This document shows, piece by piece, positions 52,788 through 64,000 of a stretch of DNA of 64,000 bases. This DNA is from Serripes groenlandicus (lineage: Eukaryota; Mollusca; Bivalvia; Cardiida; Cardiidae), in contig JASEVX010000003.1 of assembly GCA_031761405.1 (NCBI GenBank), forward strand, positions 140,415,762-140,479,761, read 5' to 3'. The translations under genes and the position numbers were made by a program. Each line of letters opens with the position of its first letter. Within the stretch, counting starts at the first letter, position 1. A model generated the notes under the pieces. That model saw nothing but the letters and a program-made list of their open reading frames with translations. It ran no database searches and was not told the origin of the DNA.

Positions 52788-55700
52788 TTGTATTCGAATA
52801 ACATTTTTATGAATTTGAAAGATGATGAAAGAAATGAAAATACTCAAAATGAAACTGTAATAAATATATTAGACAATTCAGACGAAAATACACAAAGTGA
52901 AACTGTACTAAATATATCTGTCAATTCAGACGAAAATCAGTCTAACAATATACAGAACATTGACTTAAATTTAACTTCGTCTGACTATAATGTATTAAAT
53001 CTAGGCCTCAAAAAGAAAGGTTTAAATCTAGGCCATATTAATATACAAGGTTTGAATAGTAAACAAAAAATTAATGAAATAGATTTGATGCTAAATTCAA
53101 CAGAAAATCACATTCATATTTTTGGTTTGAGTGAAACCAAGTTAACTTCGGACACATTTACCGAGTCCTTAAAAATAAACCGCTATAAAACTCCATTTAG
53201 AAAAGATAAGTTATCAAGAAACGAGGGAGGGGGGTTAATTGTTTATTTAAAAGAAAACATAGATGCAATTCACAGAATTGACTTAGAAGTATTAGACATT
53301 GAATGTATCATATTAGAAGTTAAATGTAAAAATAATAAACCTTTTATTGTCTGTCAAATGTACAGACATCCAAATGAAAAGATTGAATGGAAAGACAGGT
53401 TCGAAAATTTTGTAGAAACCCTTTTTAATGAAGACAAAGAAATTATCTTACTCGGAGATTTTAACAGGGATCTATTGAATGAAAATATCAAGGATGAATG
53501 GCTAGATTATACTATTTCACTTGGTTTAAATCAGCAAATAGTCATGCAAACACGGGTAAATCAAAGATCTAGTACACTAATTGATCATATATATATACAA
53601 ATATGCCTGCAAACATCAGTACAACACATGTTCCGAAAATCGGTATAAGTGATCATTATCCCGTATTATGTAATAGAAAATTAAACACAGGTGTGTTTAA
53701 GAATACACATAATACTATACAGTACAGGTCTTACAAACACTTGAATGAAGCCCATTTTTGTGCAGATTTAGACAATGTTTGTTGGTCAAGCTTAACACAT
53801 TTAAACAATATTGACGAAATCGTTTTAGGATTTTATGAGCTCTTTATAGAAATAGCTGATAGGCATGTTCCATTAAAATAAAAAAGGGTAAAGCATAAAT
53901 ATCAGCCCGACTGGTTTAATGCCAATATTCTTACTATACATCAGCGCGATCAATTTAAAGCGTCGCAAATGTATTTAGAATATAAAACTGCACGTAATAA
54001 TGTCATAAAACAAATTAAAAAAGCTAGGAAAAGTACCTATGAAAATAAAATAAATAAAGGTAAAAACAAACCATCGTCTATATGGAAATTGTTTAAAGAA
54101 TTTGGTGCATCGCGTAAAAGTAAAGTTAATGAAGAAATACTAAGTATAAATCACGCTGGTAAAACATGTTCCGATCAAAACGAAATAGTTGACACGTTTA
54201 ACGACTTTTTTATAAATGTTGCGGAGAAACTTAAAGATCCTATCCCCAACTCTGACTTTGAAGATTTTAAATGTTTTGTTGATGATAAAGTTCAAAGCGA
54301 TGTATTCTTTAATATTCCAAATATTTCTATTGCAAACGTAAATAAAATGCTTAGAAACTTAGATATAACTAAAAGTACTGGTTTATTTAATATTGGACCG
54401 CGTTTGTTAAAGCTTTCTGCACATAGTATTGCACCTATTATAACATTTATGATAAATCATAGTTTAAATACGTCTACATTTCCTTCTGTTTGGAAAGAAG
54501 CTAAAGTAAAACCATTACTTAAGAAAGGGCCATCAACTGATGTAAATAACTATAGACCTATATCTATTTTACCTACATTATCCAAACTTATTGAAAAACA
54601 TGTACATGCCTCGTTTACTGATTTTTTAAATATATTTAAATTATTGCATACTACACAAAGCGGTTTTCGTAAAGGCCATTCCACCCAGTCAGCGTTGGTA
54701 TATACTATTGATAAATGGCTTAAAGCGTTAAATGAAGGTTGTTATGTTGGAACTGTTCTAATAGATTTTCGTAAAGCATTTGACCTTTGTGATATTTCAA
54801 TTTTACTTAAAAAATTGACTATATATAAATGTAATGAAAGTGCAATAAATTGGTTTCGTTCGTATTTAACAAACCGAAAACAAATCGTCTCTATTAATAA
54901 CGTAATGTCTACTGATAAGATAGTTACATGTGGTGTGCCACAGGGTTCTATACTTGGGCCATTATTATTTTTATTATTCATTAACGATTTGCCACTTATC
55001 ATGTCGGGTATAATTTCTTCCGTAGATTTGTTTGCCGATGATACAACACTCTATGATATAAATAAATGTAAATATGCGCTTGAATCTAACTTGAATAAAT
55101 CATTAAAAACACTCGAAAAATGGTGTTTATTAAATGGCATGCAATTAAATACAGAGAAAACAAAAGTGATGCTCATCACAACCCAGCAAAAGAGAGCTTC
55201 AACTGAAAATTCGCTTGCACTGACCTACAAAAATGTTGATCTTGCAGTCAGTACCGAAGAAAAACTGCTTGGAGTAAATTTAGAAAATAATTTAAAATGG
55301 GGAAGTCATGTTAGAACAGTAACGAAAAAAGTATCATCATATCTCTGGCTATTATCCCGAATAAGCGAATATTTAACGGATAAATAGAAACTTATTTATT
55401 ATAAAGCCTATATTCAGCCGCATTTAGACTATTGTAATATTATTTGGGGAAATACAACTGTTTATAATAAAAATAAAATTCATCGTTTGAACTAATATTA
55501 GGAATAAACTATACCGATTTTGAAAGCGCATTAAACAATCTAAATATAATTAAATTTGAAGATATAGTTACATTTAATAAAGCAATAGCAATGTTTAAAA
55601 TAGCGCACGATGATAGTCCAAATTTCTGCGTGATATGTTTAAGATGAACGAACAAGTTAATACAACTAGTACTTTAACATTAAGATCGGTAACTAATATG

Positions 55701-55856
55701 AACTTTTGGATTCCCCAAAGTAAACTTGAAATATATAAAAATAGTTTGTCATATTCCGGTCCTATAGTGTGGAATAGTCTTCCAAAAGAGATAAAAATGT
55801 GTCAGAAGCTAACCTCTTTCAAAAATTTGTATTTAAAATGGTCATTTAACTGAAGA
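52788..55856 (+). pseudogene. LINE ORF2: endonuclease-reverse transcriptase, four disruptions
   Basis: Endonuclease part: LGHINIQGLNSK, FGLSETKL, ILLGDFNRD and, after a shift, GISDHYPV. Reverse transcriptase part: NNYRPISILPTLSK, GFRKGHSTQSAL, IDFRKAFD, CGVPQGSILGPLLFLLFIND and LFADDTTLY, the catalytic Asp pair. The C-terminal part has YLWLLSRI and YKAYIQPHLDYCN. Disruptions: a 2-bp (one AT unit) gain in the 'catatatatataca' run near 53590, TAA at 53879-53881, TAG at 55385-55387, and a shift near 55490. Each is small, so the element died recently relative to the others here. Confidence 0.88.
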
Positions 55857-56559
55857 AAAAAACGGGTTGATTGCCTTCTTTTCACGTGTTGATATTTCAT
55901 GTCATTTTATCATGTACATATTTTATTATGTTTTATGTGTATATTTTTAACATGATATTATGCTTTTATTGAGGGCCCCATGGAAGATTAGTGTCCAGTC
56001 ACTAAATGGGTCACCCTCACAAAATAAAGTCTTTACTTACTTACTTACTTACTTACATATTAAATATTGACAGTTCCAAAGTTTGGCTGACTTTATACAT
56101 TGTTAGATAATTTACATTTGATCTCATTGTCGCCAATTTGCGCATTTAAATTTGATAGTTGTGACTTTTATATATAATAGAAATCTGACTGAAATTAAAT
56201 TTTAATTTAAGAAATAGTTCATGATTAGGTAGGTATGTTCCCAGTTCCAATCAGTTCGATGTTTAAATGGCGGTAAATAACCGATAAACGAGCGGTCTAG
56301 TTAGGATATCCTTTTAGTATTCGAAGAAACACATATGTCTCCCGCCAAAATGTCAGTAAGTGAAAACGTGAGAAACACCCCGGGTGGCCAGTCATACCAA
56401 CGATTTAAACGAGATCTCTAAGTGGCAACCTGTCTTGGCAGGAGACACACAACCCGACCGAACAGGTAAGCAATTACATAATTAATGACATTAATTTATA
56501 AACATAGGAAGATCGGTTGCACGTTGCGTGGCTTTATTAAGACAAGATTATTCAAGTTA

Positions 56560-57741
56560 TGTACAACTTGGGCCAGTACTTTTCGGCAAGATCTTTAAAA
56601 GGATTTATACATATAGGGAAAACAAGCCCCGCCAACAAGAGTCCATGTTTTTCAACAGATCGGAATAATTTAAACAATCTTCGTAGAGATTCACCCAAGA
56701 AACATTTGTGCCAAATTATTGAATAATGGACAAGAAGGTTTTCAACATTAATACGTATAAGAAAAAGAAGCTCCGCCCCCTGATGGCCATGTTTTTGAAA
56801 AGATCAGAATAATTTCAACAATCATGGTAGAGTGTCATTCAAATAAAATTTGTGCAAAATAATTTTTAAATCGGGACTACTTTTGGACAAGAAGATTTTT
56901 AGTTTTCCCTATGCACATATAAGGAAAACAAGCTCAGCCCACTTACGGCCATTTTTTTTCAACGGATCAGAATAATTTGAACAATCTTGGTAGAGGTTCA
57001 CACAAGAAACATTTGTACTAATTTATTTAATAATGGACAAGAAGATTTTCAACATTAATACGTATAAGGACACAAGCTCTGTCCCCTGATGGCCATGTTT
57101 TTCAACGGATCAGAATACTTTGAACAAACTTAGTAGAAGTTCACCCAATAAACATTTATGCCAAATTATTAAATAATGGACACAAAGATTTTAATACGTA
57201 TAAGGACAACAAGCTATGCCCCCTGATGGCCATGTTTTTCTACAGATCAGAATAATTCAAACAATTTTGGTAGAGGGTCATTCAAAGAACATTTGTGCAA
57301 AATAATTTTCAAATCGGGCCTGTACTTTTGGACAAGAAGATTTTTAGTTTTCCCTATACACAATTAAGGAAAACAAGCTCCGACCCCTTACAGTCATTTT
57401 TTTTCAACGGATCAAATGATTTGAACAATTTTGTTAGAGGTTCATGCAAAGACCATTTGTGCAAAAATAATTTTCAAACCGGGCCTGTCCTTTTATACAA
57501 AACAGATTTTTTATAGTTTTTCCTTTCCGTTGACATGGCAACCAGTTCCTATGTAATTCAATTATTTGAACAACTTTGAAAGGAGACCCCTCAATGAACA
57601 TCCCTGTAATAGTTAATCAAAATTGGACAACAACTTTAGGAGAGGATGTCGTTTGAAGCAAACTGTTGAAAGACCACGAACGACGGACATAGATCGGTCA
57701 CAATAATTCACTCTGAGCCTCTGGCTGAGGTGAGCTAAAAC
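56560..57741 (-). repeat. 'gctcacctgag'-family element, reverse orientation
   Basis: The units 'ggacaagaagattttcaacattaatacgtataagg', 'ccccctgatggccatgtttttcaacggatcagaata' and 'ttcacccaagaaacatttgtgcc' recur four to five times at ~240-bp spacing. It closes with 'gccatggcaaccag'-like text and 'cctctggctgaggtgagctaaaac'. Confidence 0.8.
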
Positions 57742-57793
57742 AACTAAGAAAGACTGAAAAGTTACATTTGTTTGATGAAGTGAATAGATCAAC

Positions 57794-57984
57794 TTCCTGC
57801 AACACTTCTCGGACACATTTAATCAGATTGTAAGGGATTTTACTTGTACACGAACAGGCGAAGACTATCATGCTCATTTTATAGTCGCTTCTGGATGATC
57901 TGTATCTTATTGGTAAGTACCCCAACCCGTTCTTTTTTTGTAATCGTATCAGCTCTGCCATGTTGATATTCGGAGGTATGTGAC
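57794..57984 (-). CDS. IFI44-like GTPase, copy 2, third exon
   Basis: The acceptor 'gtctttgcag' gives a 191-bp exon in phase 1 reading GHIPPNINMAELIRLQKKNG, then KMSMIVFACSCTSKIPYNLI and KCVREVLQE, before a weak donor (gttgat). The first residues continue the frame of the G3 exon (whose end would read LLIGG across phase 1), and the exit in phase 0 suits the acceptor at 50805. It corresponds to the segment between G3 and G4, with the buried strand MSMIVFAC. The weak donor and lack of a nearby partner leave the join unproven, but the exon itself has no lesion. Confidence 0.65.
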
Positions 57985-57989
57985 CTGCA

Positions 57990-58850
57990 AAGACACCAAT
58001 ACAAATGTCTTGTTAAGTTTAGGTTAAATATAGATGCATTGGACTAGATAGGAAGGAAGTAAACTGTTGTTTTGTCCAATAATATCTCTCTTATGAATGA
58101 ACTTAACCCTATGTCATGAGACGATGTTTTGGGTACCAACAACATAGGGTTTGAACTCATGTAAGGTGTTGGAAAAGTAAAATACTCTCCATATCTAGAA
58201 CTTTGTACTTGATTGCCAAACAAACATGTAATATTTACAAACATGTCTATACATACATGTTTCCTTGTACATTTTTCATTGTACAATTCTATCAAAGTGT
58301 TATGTTTGTACTTTTCATTAAACGCATATATAACAGTTGACAAAACGATCATACGACCGTATTTACCATCTGTTTATATCACGCAATTAAGTTTGTGAAT
58401 ATCAGGGTATATAAACTCAGTAATACAACAATGGCTGTAATCTGTGAAATTCTATTAAATATCATGAAATATAAACACAATTGAACAGGCCCATTTGTCA
58501 TCTTTAAAATACAGTGAAAAGTAAGGTCGTATTTATTACACAGGTTGGGTATACATGTAATTGTTTGTGTACAATTATGTTCAGCAGTGCCTTTCTCAGG
58601 GTAAGCTCACCTTAGCTCAATTCTGTCAAGGGAAGATTAGCCAGTTCATACAAAAAATACGATAATCAATTAGTGCAAAGTGTAGGACCAGATCATCCCC
58701 TGCATGTGATCAGGTTTATATAAATCTTTACAATTATCCAGAAGCTTTAAACAAACTTGGTTAGTAATTTGCGGAAGACGTAAGCAGGCTGGTCTGGACC
58801 TATACTGTTCGCAAACACCAGGTTGTACCTTTTTGCACGGGAAGGCTCAA
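57990..58850. other. No gene seen
   Basis: Short frames at 58044-58398 on both strands lack motifs. No repeat of the listed families is recognised. Confidence 0.4.
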
Positions 58851-59020
58851 ATAAATATCATTCCTGCGTAAAGCATCGACCCGGATCAGGAATCATTAAT
58901 CTAACCTCTATCCCCCTGAGACGGAATGTGTCGGCCTTCATTAGCATGCTGATCTGGGTCGCTATATTAGGCAGAGTCCATACTGTTGAATTTCTGGTAA
59001 AACGGCTCATTTTTACGAAA
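58840..59020. mobile_element. Second copy of the MITE seen at 214-394
   Basis: 'cctgcgtaaagcatcgacccggatcaggaatcattaat' and 'ctctatccccctgagacggaatgtgtcgg', then 'gctgatctgggtcgctat', align with 240-355. Its outer ends are 'ggaaggctcaaata' and 'aaaacggctcattt'. Confidence 0.7.
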
Positions 59021-59238
59021 TACATCTTGACAGATGTTACTACATACAAAACGCACGTGTATATTGTTAAAAAAAAGTCGATACCTACATATACCAAGAT
59101 TTGCGACCAGTGAATAACCAGATCAATTTGTGTAGTTTGATCGAGACTTTTACTGTTTTATGTAAGTAACAGAAGGTTTCAAGAAACCTCTGGCAAGGAC
59201 TGTCCAGAAGACTCGGCTAGTATTAACATTCATGCAGA

Positions 59239-59438
59239 NNNNNNNNNNNNNNNNNNNNNNNNNNNNNNNNNNNNNNNNNNNNNNNNNNNNNNNNNNNNNN
59301 NNNNNNNNNNNNNNNNNNNNNNNNNNNNNNNNNNNNNNNNNNNNNNNNNNNNNNNNNNNNNNNNNNNNNNNNNNNNNNNNNNNNNNNNNNNNNNNNNNNN
59401 NNNNNNNNNNNNNNNNNNNNNNNNNNNNNNNNNNNNNN
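59239..59438. other. Assembly gap (200 N)
   Basis: Exactly 200 consecutive N, a conventional placeholder for a gap of unknown size. The minisatellite abutting its right side is the likely cause. Order and orientation across it are an assembler's claim. Confidence 0.98.
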
Positions 59439-60330
59439 CTCGCTATACTCATAGTCACAAGTCAGTTCTGGGACACCTTTTATCTCCCCTATACTCAGTC
59501 AGTCGGTTCTGGACATATTTGCCCTTCCGTATACTCATACTCACAATCTGTTCTTGAACACCTCGTCCCTTCCCCTATGTTCATATTCACAGTGGGTTCT
59601 GGGACCATCTGATCCCTCCCCTATAATCATAGTCACAGTCTGTTCTGGGACACCTGGTCCTCCCCTATACTCATAGTCAGTCAGTTCTGGGGACACCTGG
59701 TCCCCTCTCTATACCACTATCACAGGCAGTGATACCTGGGCCCTTTCTCTCTATACCCATAGTCAGTCAGTAATTGGACACCTAGTCCTTACCTATACTC
59801 ATGTTCAAAATCGGTTCTGGGACACCTCCTGGTCCCTTCTATATTCTCATACTCACAGTCGGGTTCTGGGATACGAACTCACAGTCGCTGTCAGTTCTTG
59901 AGAACCTTGTTCCATCCCTTATAACTCACAGACGGTTCTTGGACACATGGCCCCTACATATACTCATAGCCGCAGTCGTTCTGGGACACTTTGGACCGTC
60001 ACCTTCCTATGTTCATACTTACAGTCAGTTCTGGACACCTGGTCCCTTCCCTTTATACTCTTAGTCGGTTCTGGGAAACCTGGTCCTACAGTTTACTCAA
60101 AGTTACAGTATGTTTTTGGGACCACCTGATCTCTTCCTCTATATTCAGTCAGTCAGTTTGGAACCTTGGTTCCATTTTCGTACGTACACAATCAGTCAGT
60201 TCTGGGACATTTGGTCCCTTTATCTATATTTATTGTTTCAGTCAGTCACCTGGTCCCTTTTCCTATGTTCTATTCTAGGTCCAGTTCTCACAGGTTTGGT
60301 TCTAGGACACCTTTTCCAGTGCTTGCGGTT
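59439..60330 (+). repeat. ~45-50-bp minisatellite, about 20 ragged units
   Basis: 'ctatactcatagtcacagtcagttctgggacacctggtcccttcc' is the approximate unit. Units vary by small indels throughout, so the frames reported here are meaningless. It stops before 'agtgcttgcggttaacg'. Confidence 0.88.
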
Positions 60331-60339
60331 AACGTAACA

Positions 60340-60790
60340 CTTTAATATTTGATGGTGATAATCATAAGATAAGATTTTTTGTTTCTAAAAAGAAGAAAGA
60401 AATTTAGAACTTACATTACTTTGCGTATTTACATCTTTCTTGCCGAAAAGATATTGTTGGGGTGTATGGTATAGACACTTAGTAAAATGGGAACGAGAAC
60501 GGCTATTGCATCTTGTATGCCGGGCTCTATGGTTTCAATCTTATAATGATTGTCAAGGGTGGTAATTTTCAGCTGCTACCACGTCACCGTGCTCTCTTTT
60601 GGAAACACTATAACTCTCTTATTAAGTTTGTTCCATATATTAAGGCCAAGTGCAAACAAAAATGTATATAAGGATATATGTTATTAATATTATTATTTTT
60701 GAACAAGAACAAGAATATAACGCAAAGTAAATTTTCATATATAATCGTTTATTTCCTCCAATATATGAAGATCATACAAAGAGGAAACTC
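60340..60790. other. No gene seen
   Basis: AT-rich spacer between the minisatellite and the purine tract. A short stretch 'tgccgggctctatggtttcaatc' resembles the start of a SINE head but is too short to call. Confidence 0.35.
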
Positions 60791-60799
60791 TAGGACACA

Positions 60800-61059
60800 C
60801 TATAAGAAAAAAAAACAAAAAAGAAACAACATACAGACAACACAGACAGACAAACACAGACATACATGAGGACACGGACAGACACAGAGACAGACAGACA
60901 CAGACCAGACACCAGGACATAAACAGACAGACACAGCACAGACACAGACCAGCAGACAAGACCACATACACAGAGAGGAGACACGATACAGACAGACAGA
61001 GACGACAGACAGACCAGGACAGACACACAGACCACACAGACACACACACAGACAGACAC

Positions 61060-61096
<37 letters not shown>

Positions 61097-62110
61097 ACAG
61101 ACACACAGACAGACAAACAGACAGACCAACAATACAATACACAACAGACAGGACAGACAGACACACACACAGACAGACAGACAAACCACAGACAGATACA
61201 CCGACAGACCACAGCACAGACACATACAGACAGAGACACAGACAGACAGAGGACACGGACAGACAGAGACAGCAGACAGAAGACATACATAGAGAGAGTG
61301 ACATACACACAGAGAAGACAGACAAACAGAACAGAGACAGAGATAGATATACACAGAAGGACCGACAAGAGAAAAACGAGAGGACACAGAGACAGAGAAA
61401 TATAAATACAGAGACAGACAGACAGACACAGAGAGAAAGGGGGGAGGTTAGAGAGGAGACATAGACAGACAAAGACAGGAAGAGAGCGAAAGACACACAC
61501 ACACATACAGAAAGATATAGAAGAAGGGACAGAGCTATGGAGAGACATAGAGCGAGATAGAGACAGATAGAGACACAGAGAGACAGAGAGACGGAGAGGA
61601 CGGAGAGACAGACATACAGAGAATAGACAGGCAGACAAGACAGACATTATTTATTTTTTTTTACAGACACAGATACAGAGAGAAAAGGAGAAAGGTGGAG
61701 GAGACAGAGAGGGATAGATAGAGAGACAGATAGAGAGAGAGAGGACATATAGACAGATAGAGAGAGATACAGAGAGACATAGAGACAGAAGAGACAGAGA
61801 GAGAGAGAGAGAGAGAGTAAGAGAGAGAGGAAGAGGAGGAGAGAGAGGATGAGAGAGAGAATGAGAGATGAGAGAGAGTGAGGAGAAGGAGAGATGAGGA
61901 GGAGAAGAGAGAAAGAGAGAGAGAGAGAAGAAGAGAGAGAGACGAGAACAGAGCGAGAGAGGAGAACACAGAGAGAGAAGAAGAGAGAGACACAGAAGAG
62001 AGACAGAGAGAGACAACAGAGAGAGGACAGAGAGAGACAGAGAGACGAGAGAGCAGAGGTAGAGAGAGAGTAGGACAGAGACAGAGACAGAGACAGAGCG
62101 TAGGACAAGG
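60800..62110 (+). repeat. 1.3-kb purine tract: (GACA)n passing into (GA)n
   Basis: 60840-61640 is mostly 'cagacagacaca', and 61660-62100 is mostly 'gagagagaga' with 'gacagag'. An A/T patch at 61648-61662 divides them. The long frames of Cys/Val/Ser/Leu (minus) or Arg/Glu (plus) are composition artefacts. Such tracts can form triplex or Z-type DNA. Confidence 0.95.
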
Positions 62111-62388
62111 CTTGAAAGCGGATCTTCCACCAATAATTGAGCAAGATTACATGTGACACGGTTATCTCACAGTGGTAATCCAATTTCGTTTACAGGCGAA
62201 GTAATACACCTTTCACTACTGAATCAAAACGTTAATATTGGGCATGTTTTGTGTCTCAAGAAGCATGTTTTAAACAGTTACAGCATAATTGCGAGTAATT
62301 ACACATGGCATTAGTCCATTTTGAGTATTCAATACGAATTATTAGATAAGTATACGACCTCCGTGATATAGCTGAAACTCTGCTTTAA

Positions 62389-62390
62389 AT

Positions 62391-62418
<28 letters not shown>
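62389..62418 (+). repeat. Poly-C then poly-A run
   Basis: About 17 C followed by 12 A after 'ctgaaactctgctttaaat', which looks like the 3' end of a SINE with an altered tail. Homopolymer lengths are unreliable. Confidence 0.7.
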
Positions 62419-62421
<3 letters not shown>

Positions 62422-62453
62422 CATCAAAATGAAACAAAAATAAAAATCCGTAC

Positions 62454-62653
62454 CTCCTATCAATAAACGCAGTATTTCTTAGATCCTCGCATCCTATCTT
62501 TCATTCCAGCAGCTTCAAAGATATCTGGTAGTTTATCCCGAACAACTTCATTAATGTCGTACTGTCCGATATGCCATGTACACTGTGATTTCTTGTCTTT
62601 TTTGCCTCTTCTCTTCCTCAAAATCCGTGTCCTTTGCCCCACAGTTTTTATAA
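62454..62653 (-). pseudogene. IFI44-like GTPase, copy 2, G3 exon (frame broken)
   Basis: Same acceptor ('tttggttag') and donor (G|gtacgg) as copy 1, and it completes what copy 1 loses at the window edge: ...LRLLIGG. Relative to copy 1 it lacks single bases at three places (within 'gaaatcacag', 'aagttgttcgg' and 'aggatgcgagg') and has gained others, so no frame runs through. The G3 Asp is Glu (LPDIFEAAGMKDR). Either this copy is dead or the consensus here is poor; the whole neighbourhood shows the same indel excess. Confidence 0.72.
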
Positions 62654-63958
62654 CTAACCAAATAGAGGATAATTGTTTGTTTTAGTACAAGATCGAGATA
62701 TAGTTTCGAGAAAACTGTGAAATGTTTTATTGATAAATTCCTGTTTGCAAGAATAAGTTTGTCAGGATATGATCAATTTAGTATGTCTCATGATCAACTG
62801 AATAGCATATAATCAAAAGAAACATGCCTGTTCTATGACCTGCTCTCCAGGCAAACTAACTTTAGAGTAAATGCGACCATTGCATATTAAGATCAACCTG
62901 CGCTTCTGCTCACATTGATCTGGCTATGCACTGGATTGCTATTTCGTAATAGAAAAGTTTCAAGAAACGTCTGAAAAAGAGTATCTATTTGGATCCTTTA
63001 AGGCCTTCAAAACAGTATCCGGATGGATCCGATAGCATGTATTGAACGGTCCTGAAAAACAGTATTAATTTCGAACAAGACAAATAGCTGTAGACAATCC
63101 ATAGTCCCCTAACGGGGAAGAGGGCGTCAACTATAGTTTAGGATGTAACGAAATGATGTCATTTAAAAAAGATCTTTACATTCTCTTAAGTTGCATAGGA
63201 TTATATAGATATGATGTTTTACTTTTTCTAGCATGTGACATGTCGTATTCCTAAGACAAAAGTTGGTTTCTATAGGTGAACCAGTGCAGGAAATATAGCC
63301 AATACATGGTCAAAGGCCAAGGTCAAGGTCGCCGCAGTTCAATTTCTATTGGGATAAACTAACTTACATGCATCTTCGTACCGAATTTGAAAACTTCTAG
63401 TGTGATACAAAAGGAGGTATGACAATAGAATCAGAATGTAAGATCAAGGTCAAAAGTACAAAATTGAGTAAGCAACACACCGTCTTGCTATGATACATGT
63501 ACATCACCATACTGAACAAAAACCTCTAGGTGTGATAACATAGGTGATATGGCCCGCTCAATCTTTATCTTTAATTTGGGTCAGAGGTCAAGGTGACAGC
63601 AGCTCAAATACAGTCAATGACAAACCCTTTTTCAAATATGCATCTTCCTATTAAATCTGGTGTAATTATATAGAAGATATAGCCCTTACCGGCTTTTTCT
63701 TCAAATTTGGTCAGAGGTCGAGATCACAGTCAGCCGACTTTTTTAGCGACACACTGCCTTCCCAAGATGCATCGTTATACCAAACTTGTTTAATAGCCTC
63801 GGCAAGCCTTTCTTTACATAAGGTCATACGTCAAAGTCACAGTGACCCAACTTTATTACACAAGACATCTTATTACCAAGATACTTTTACGCAAAGTTTT
63901 CTTACAGGTCAGAGATCAAGGTCAAAGTGACCTAATTTAGGTATGTCGTCCCAGGATG
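62470..63958 (+). repeat. Right copy of the long direct duplication
   Basis: Collinear with 1-1606 minus the MITE. From 63959 to the window end ('cattagaacaattaggaaagttaattatcacgg') it matches 3563-3600 instead, so about 1.95 kb that contains the P-loop exon in copy 1 is absent here. It also holds an extra ~70-bp AGGTCA-type unit near 63590-63660. Confidence 0.88.
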
Positions 63959-64000
63959 CATTCATTAGAACAATTAGGAAAGTTAATTATCACGGTTCTC

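Larger units (their letters stand above)
51940..56056 (+). mobile_element. 5'-truncated LINE, SGNH-ORF1 type
   Basis: It contains ORF1 (51987-52745), ORF2 in pieces (52788-55856), a 3' UTR and a terminal AATAAA plus (TTAC)n tail at 56022-56056. The ORF1 esterase domain plus CCHC knuckles, the apurinic endonuclease and the reverse transcriptase with FADD place it in the broad Jockey/CR1/L2 group; the exact clade is not decided. The element is markedly richer in A on the plus strand than its surroundings. The 5' end is lost part-way into ORF1. Confidence 0.88.

Noticed and set aside
59457..60337. Several plus-strand frames in the 59.4-60.3 kb stretch
   Set aside because: They fall in a ragged minisatellite beside the gap; units shift frame constantly and share no conserved protein.
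60735..62183. Long minus-strand frames rich in Cys, Ser, Leu and Val, and plus-strand Arg/Glu frames
   Set aside because: They are translations of (GACA)n and (GA)n simple repeat, which lacks stops in some frames by composition.

Overview
The window is animal nuclear DNA, most likely from a marine bivalve mollusc. It is AT-rich and intron-rich, it contains a 200-N scaffold gap, and it is crowded with repeat types that I associate with molluscs: tRNA-derived SINEs ending in a 'ctgaaataatgttgaaa...' tail, long non-coding elements bounded by 'ttttagctcacctgag' and 'gccctcttgtttt', and AGGTCA-rich spacer repeats. Nothing looks prokaryotic. Species and class are inference.

Two gene families share the locus. 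(1) On the minus strand are exons of an interferon-induced-protein-44-like (IFI44-like) P-loop GTPase. A first copy is cut by the left edge (exons 1-189 and 1870-2101, plus a decayed duplicate of the P-loop exon near 2292-2450). A second, scattered and damaged copy has exons at 62454-62653, 57794-57984 and 50245-50805. The two copies sit in segments that are direct duplicates of each other (1-1606 and about 62470-63958). (2) On the plus strand, between them, is an eight-exon gene (11729-30596) whose splice sites and phases all fit. It encodes about 755 residues: a short basic N-terminal tail, a hydrophobic segment, a long coiled-coil region built from about 20 units of 14 residues plus a duplicated 60-residue unit, a second membrane segment, and a C-terminal alpha/beta domain that I do not recognise. 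Three lesions, all inside the 42-bp coding minisatellite, interrupt the large exon. A rotted partial copy of the same gene lies at 48449-49880. This gene is the best candidate here for something undescribed.

Between the gene and its rotted copy lies a nested transposon complex. A Polinton/Maverick remnant (about 37370-46930) is bounded by ~300-bp inverted repeats and retains pieces of protein-primed DNA polymerase B, major capsid protein and a chromodomain integrase. A DIRS-type tyrosine-recombinase retroelement (39593-41503) and a solo LTR with a 4-bp target duplication (45388-45752) are inserted in it, and a zinc-knuckle gag-like fragment lies in its left part.

Further right, a nearly full LINE with an SGNH-esterase/zinc-knuckle ORF1 and an endonuclease-reverse transcriptase ORF2 occupies about 51940-56056. 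The rest is SINEs, TTAA-flanked palindromic MITEs (about a dozen copies), tandem arrays (161-bp, about 165-bp and 448-bp periods), a ~900-bp fold-back element and simple repeats. The stretch from 58.8 kb to the right end, around the gap, shows many single-base indels relative to the left copy, so sequence there should be treated with caution.
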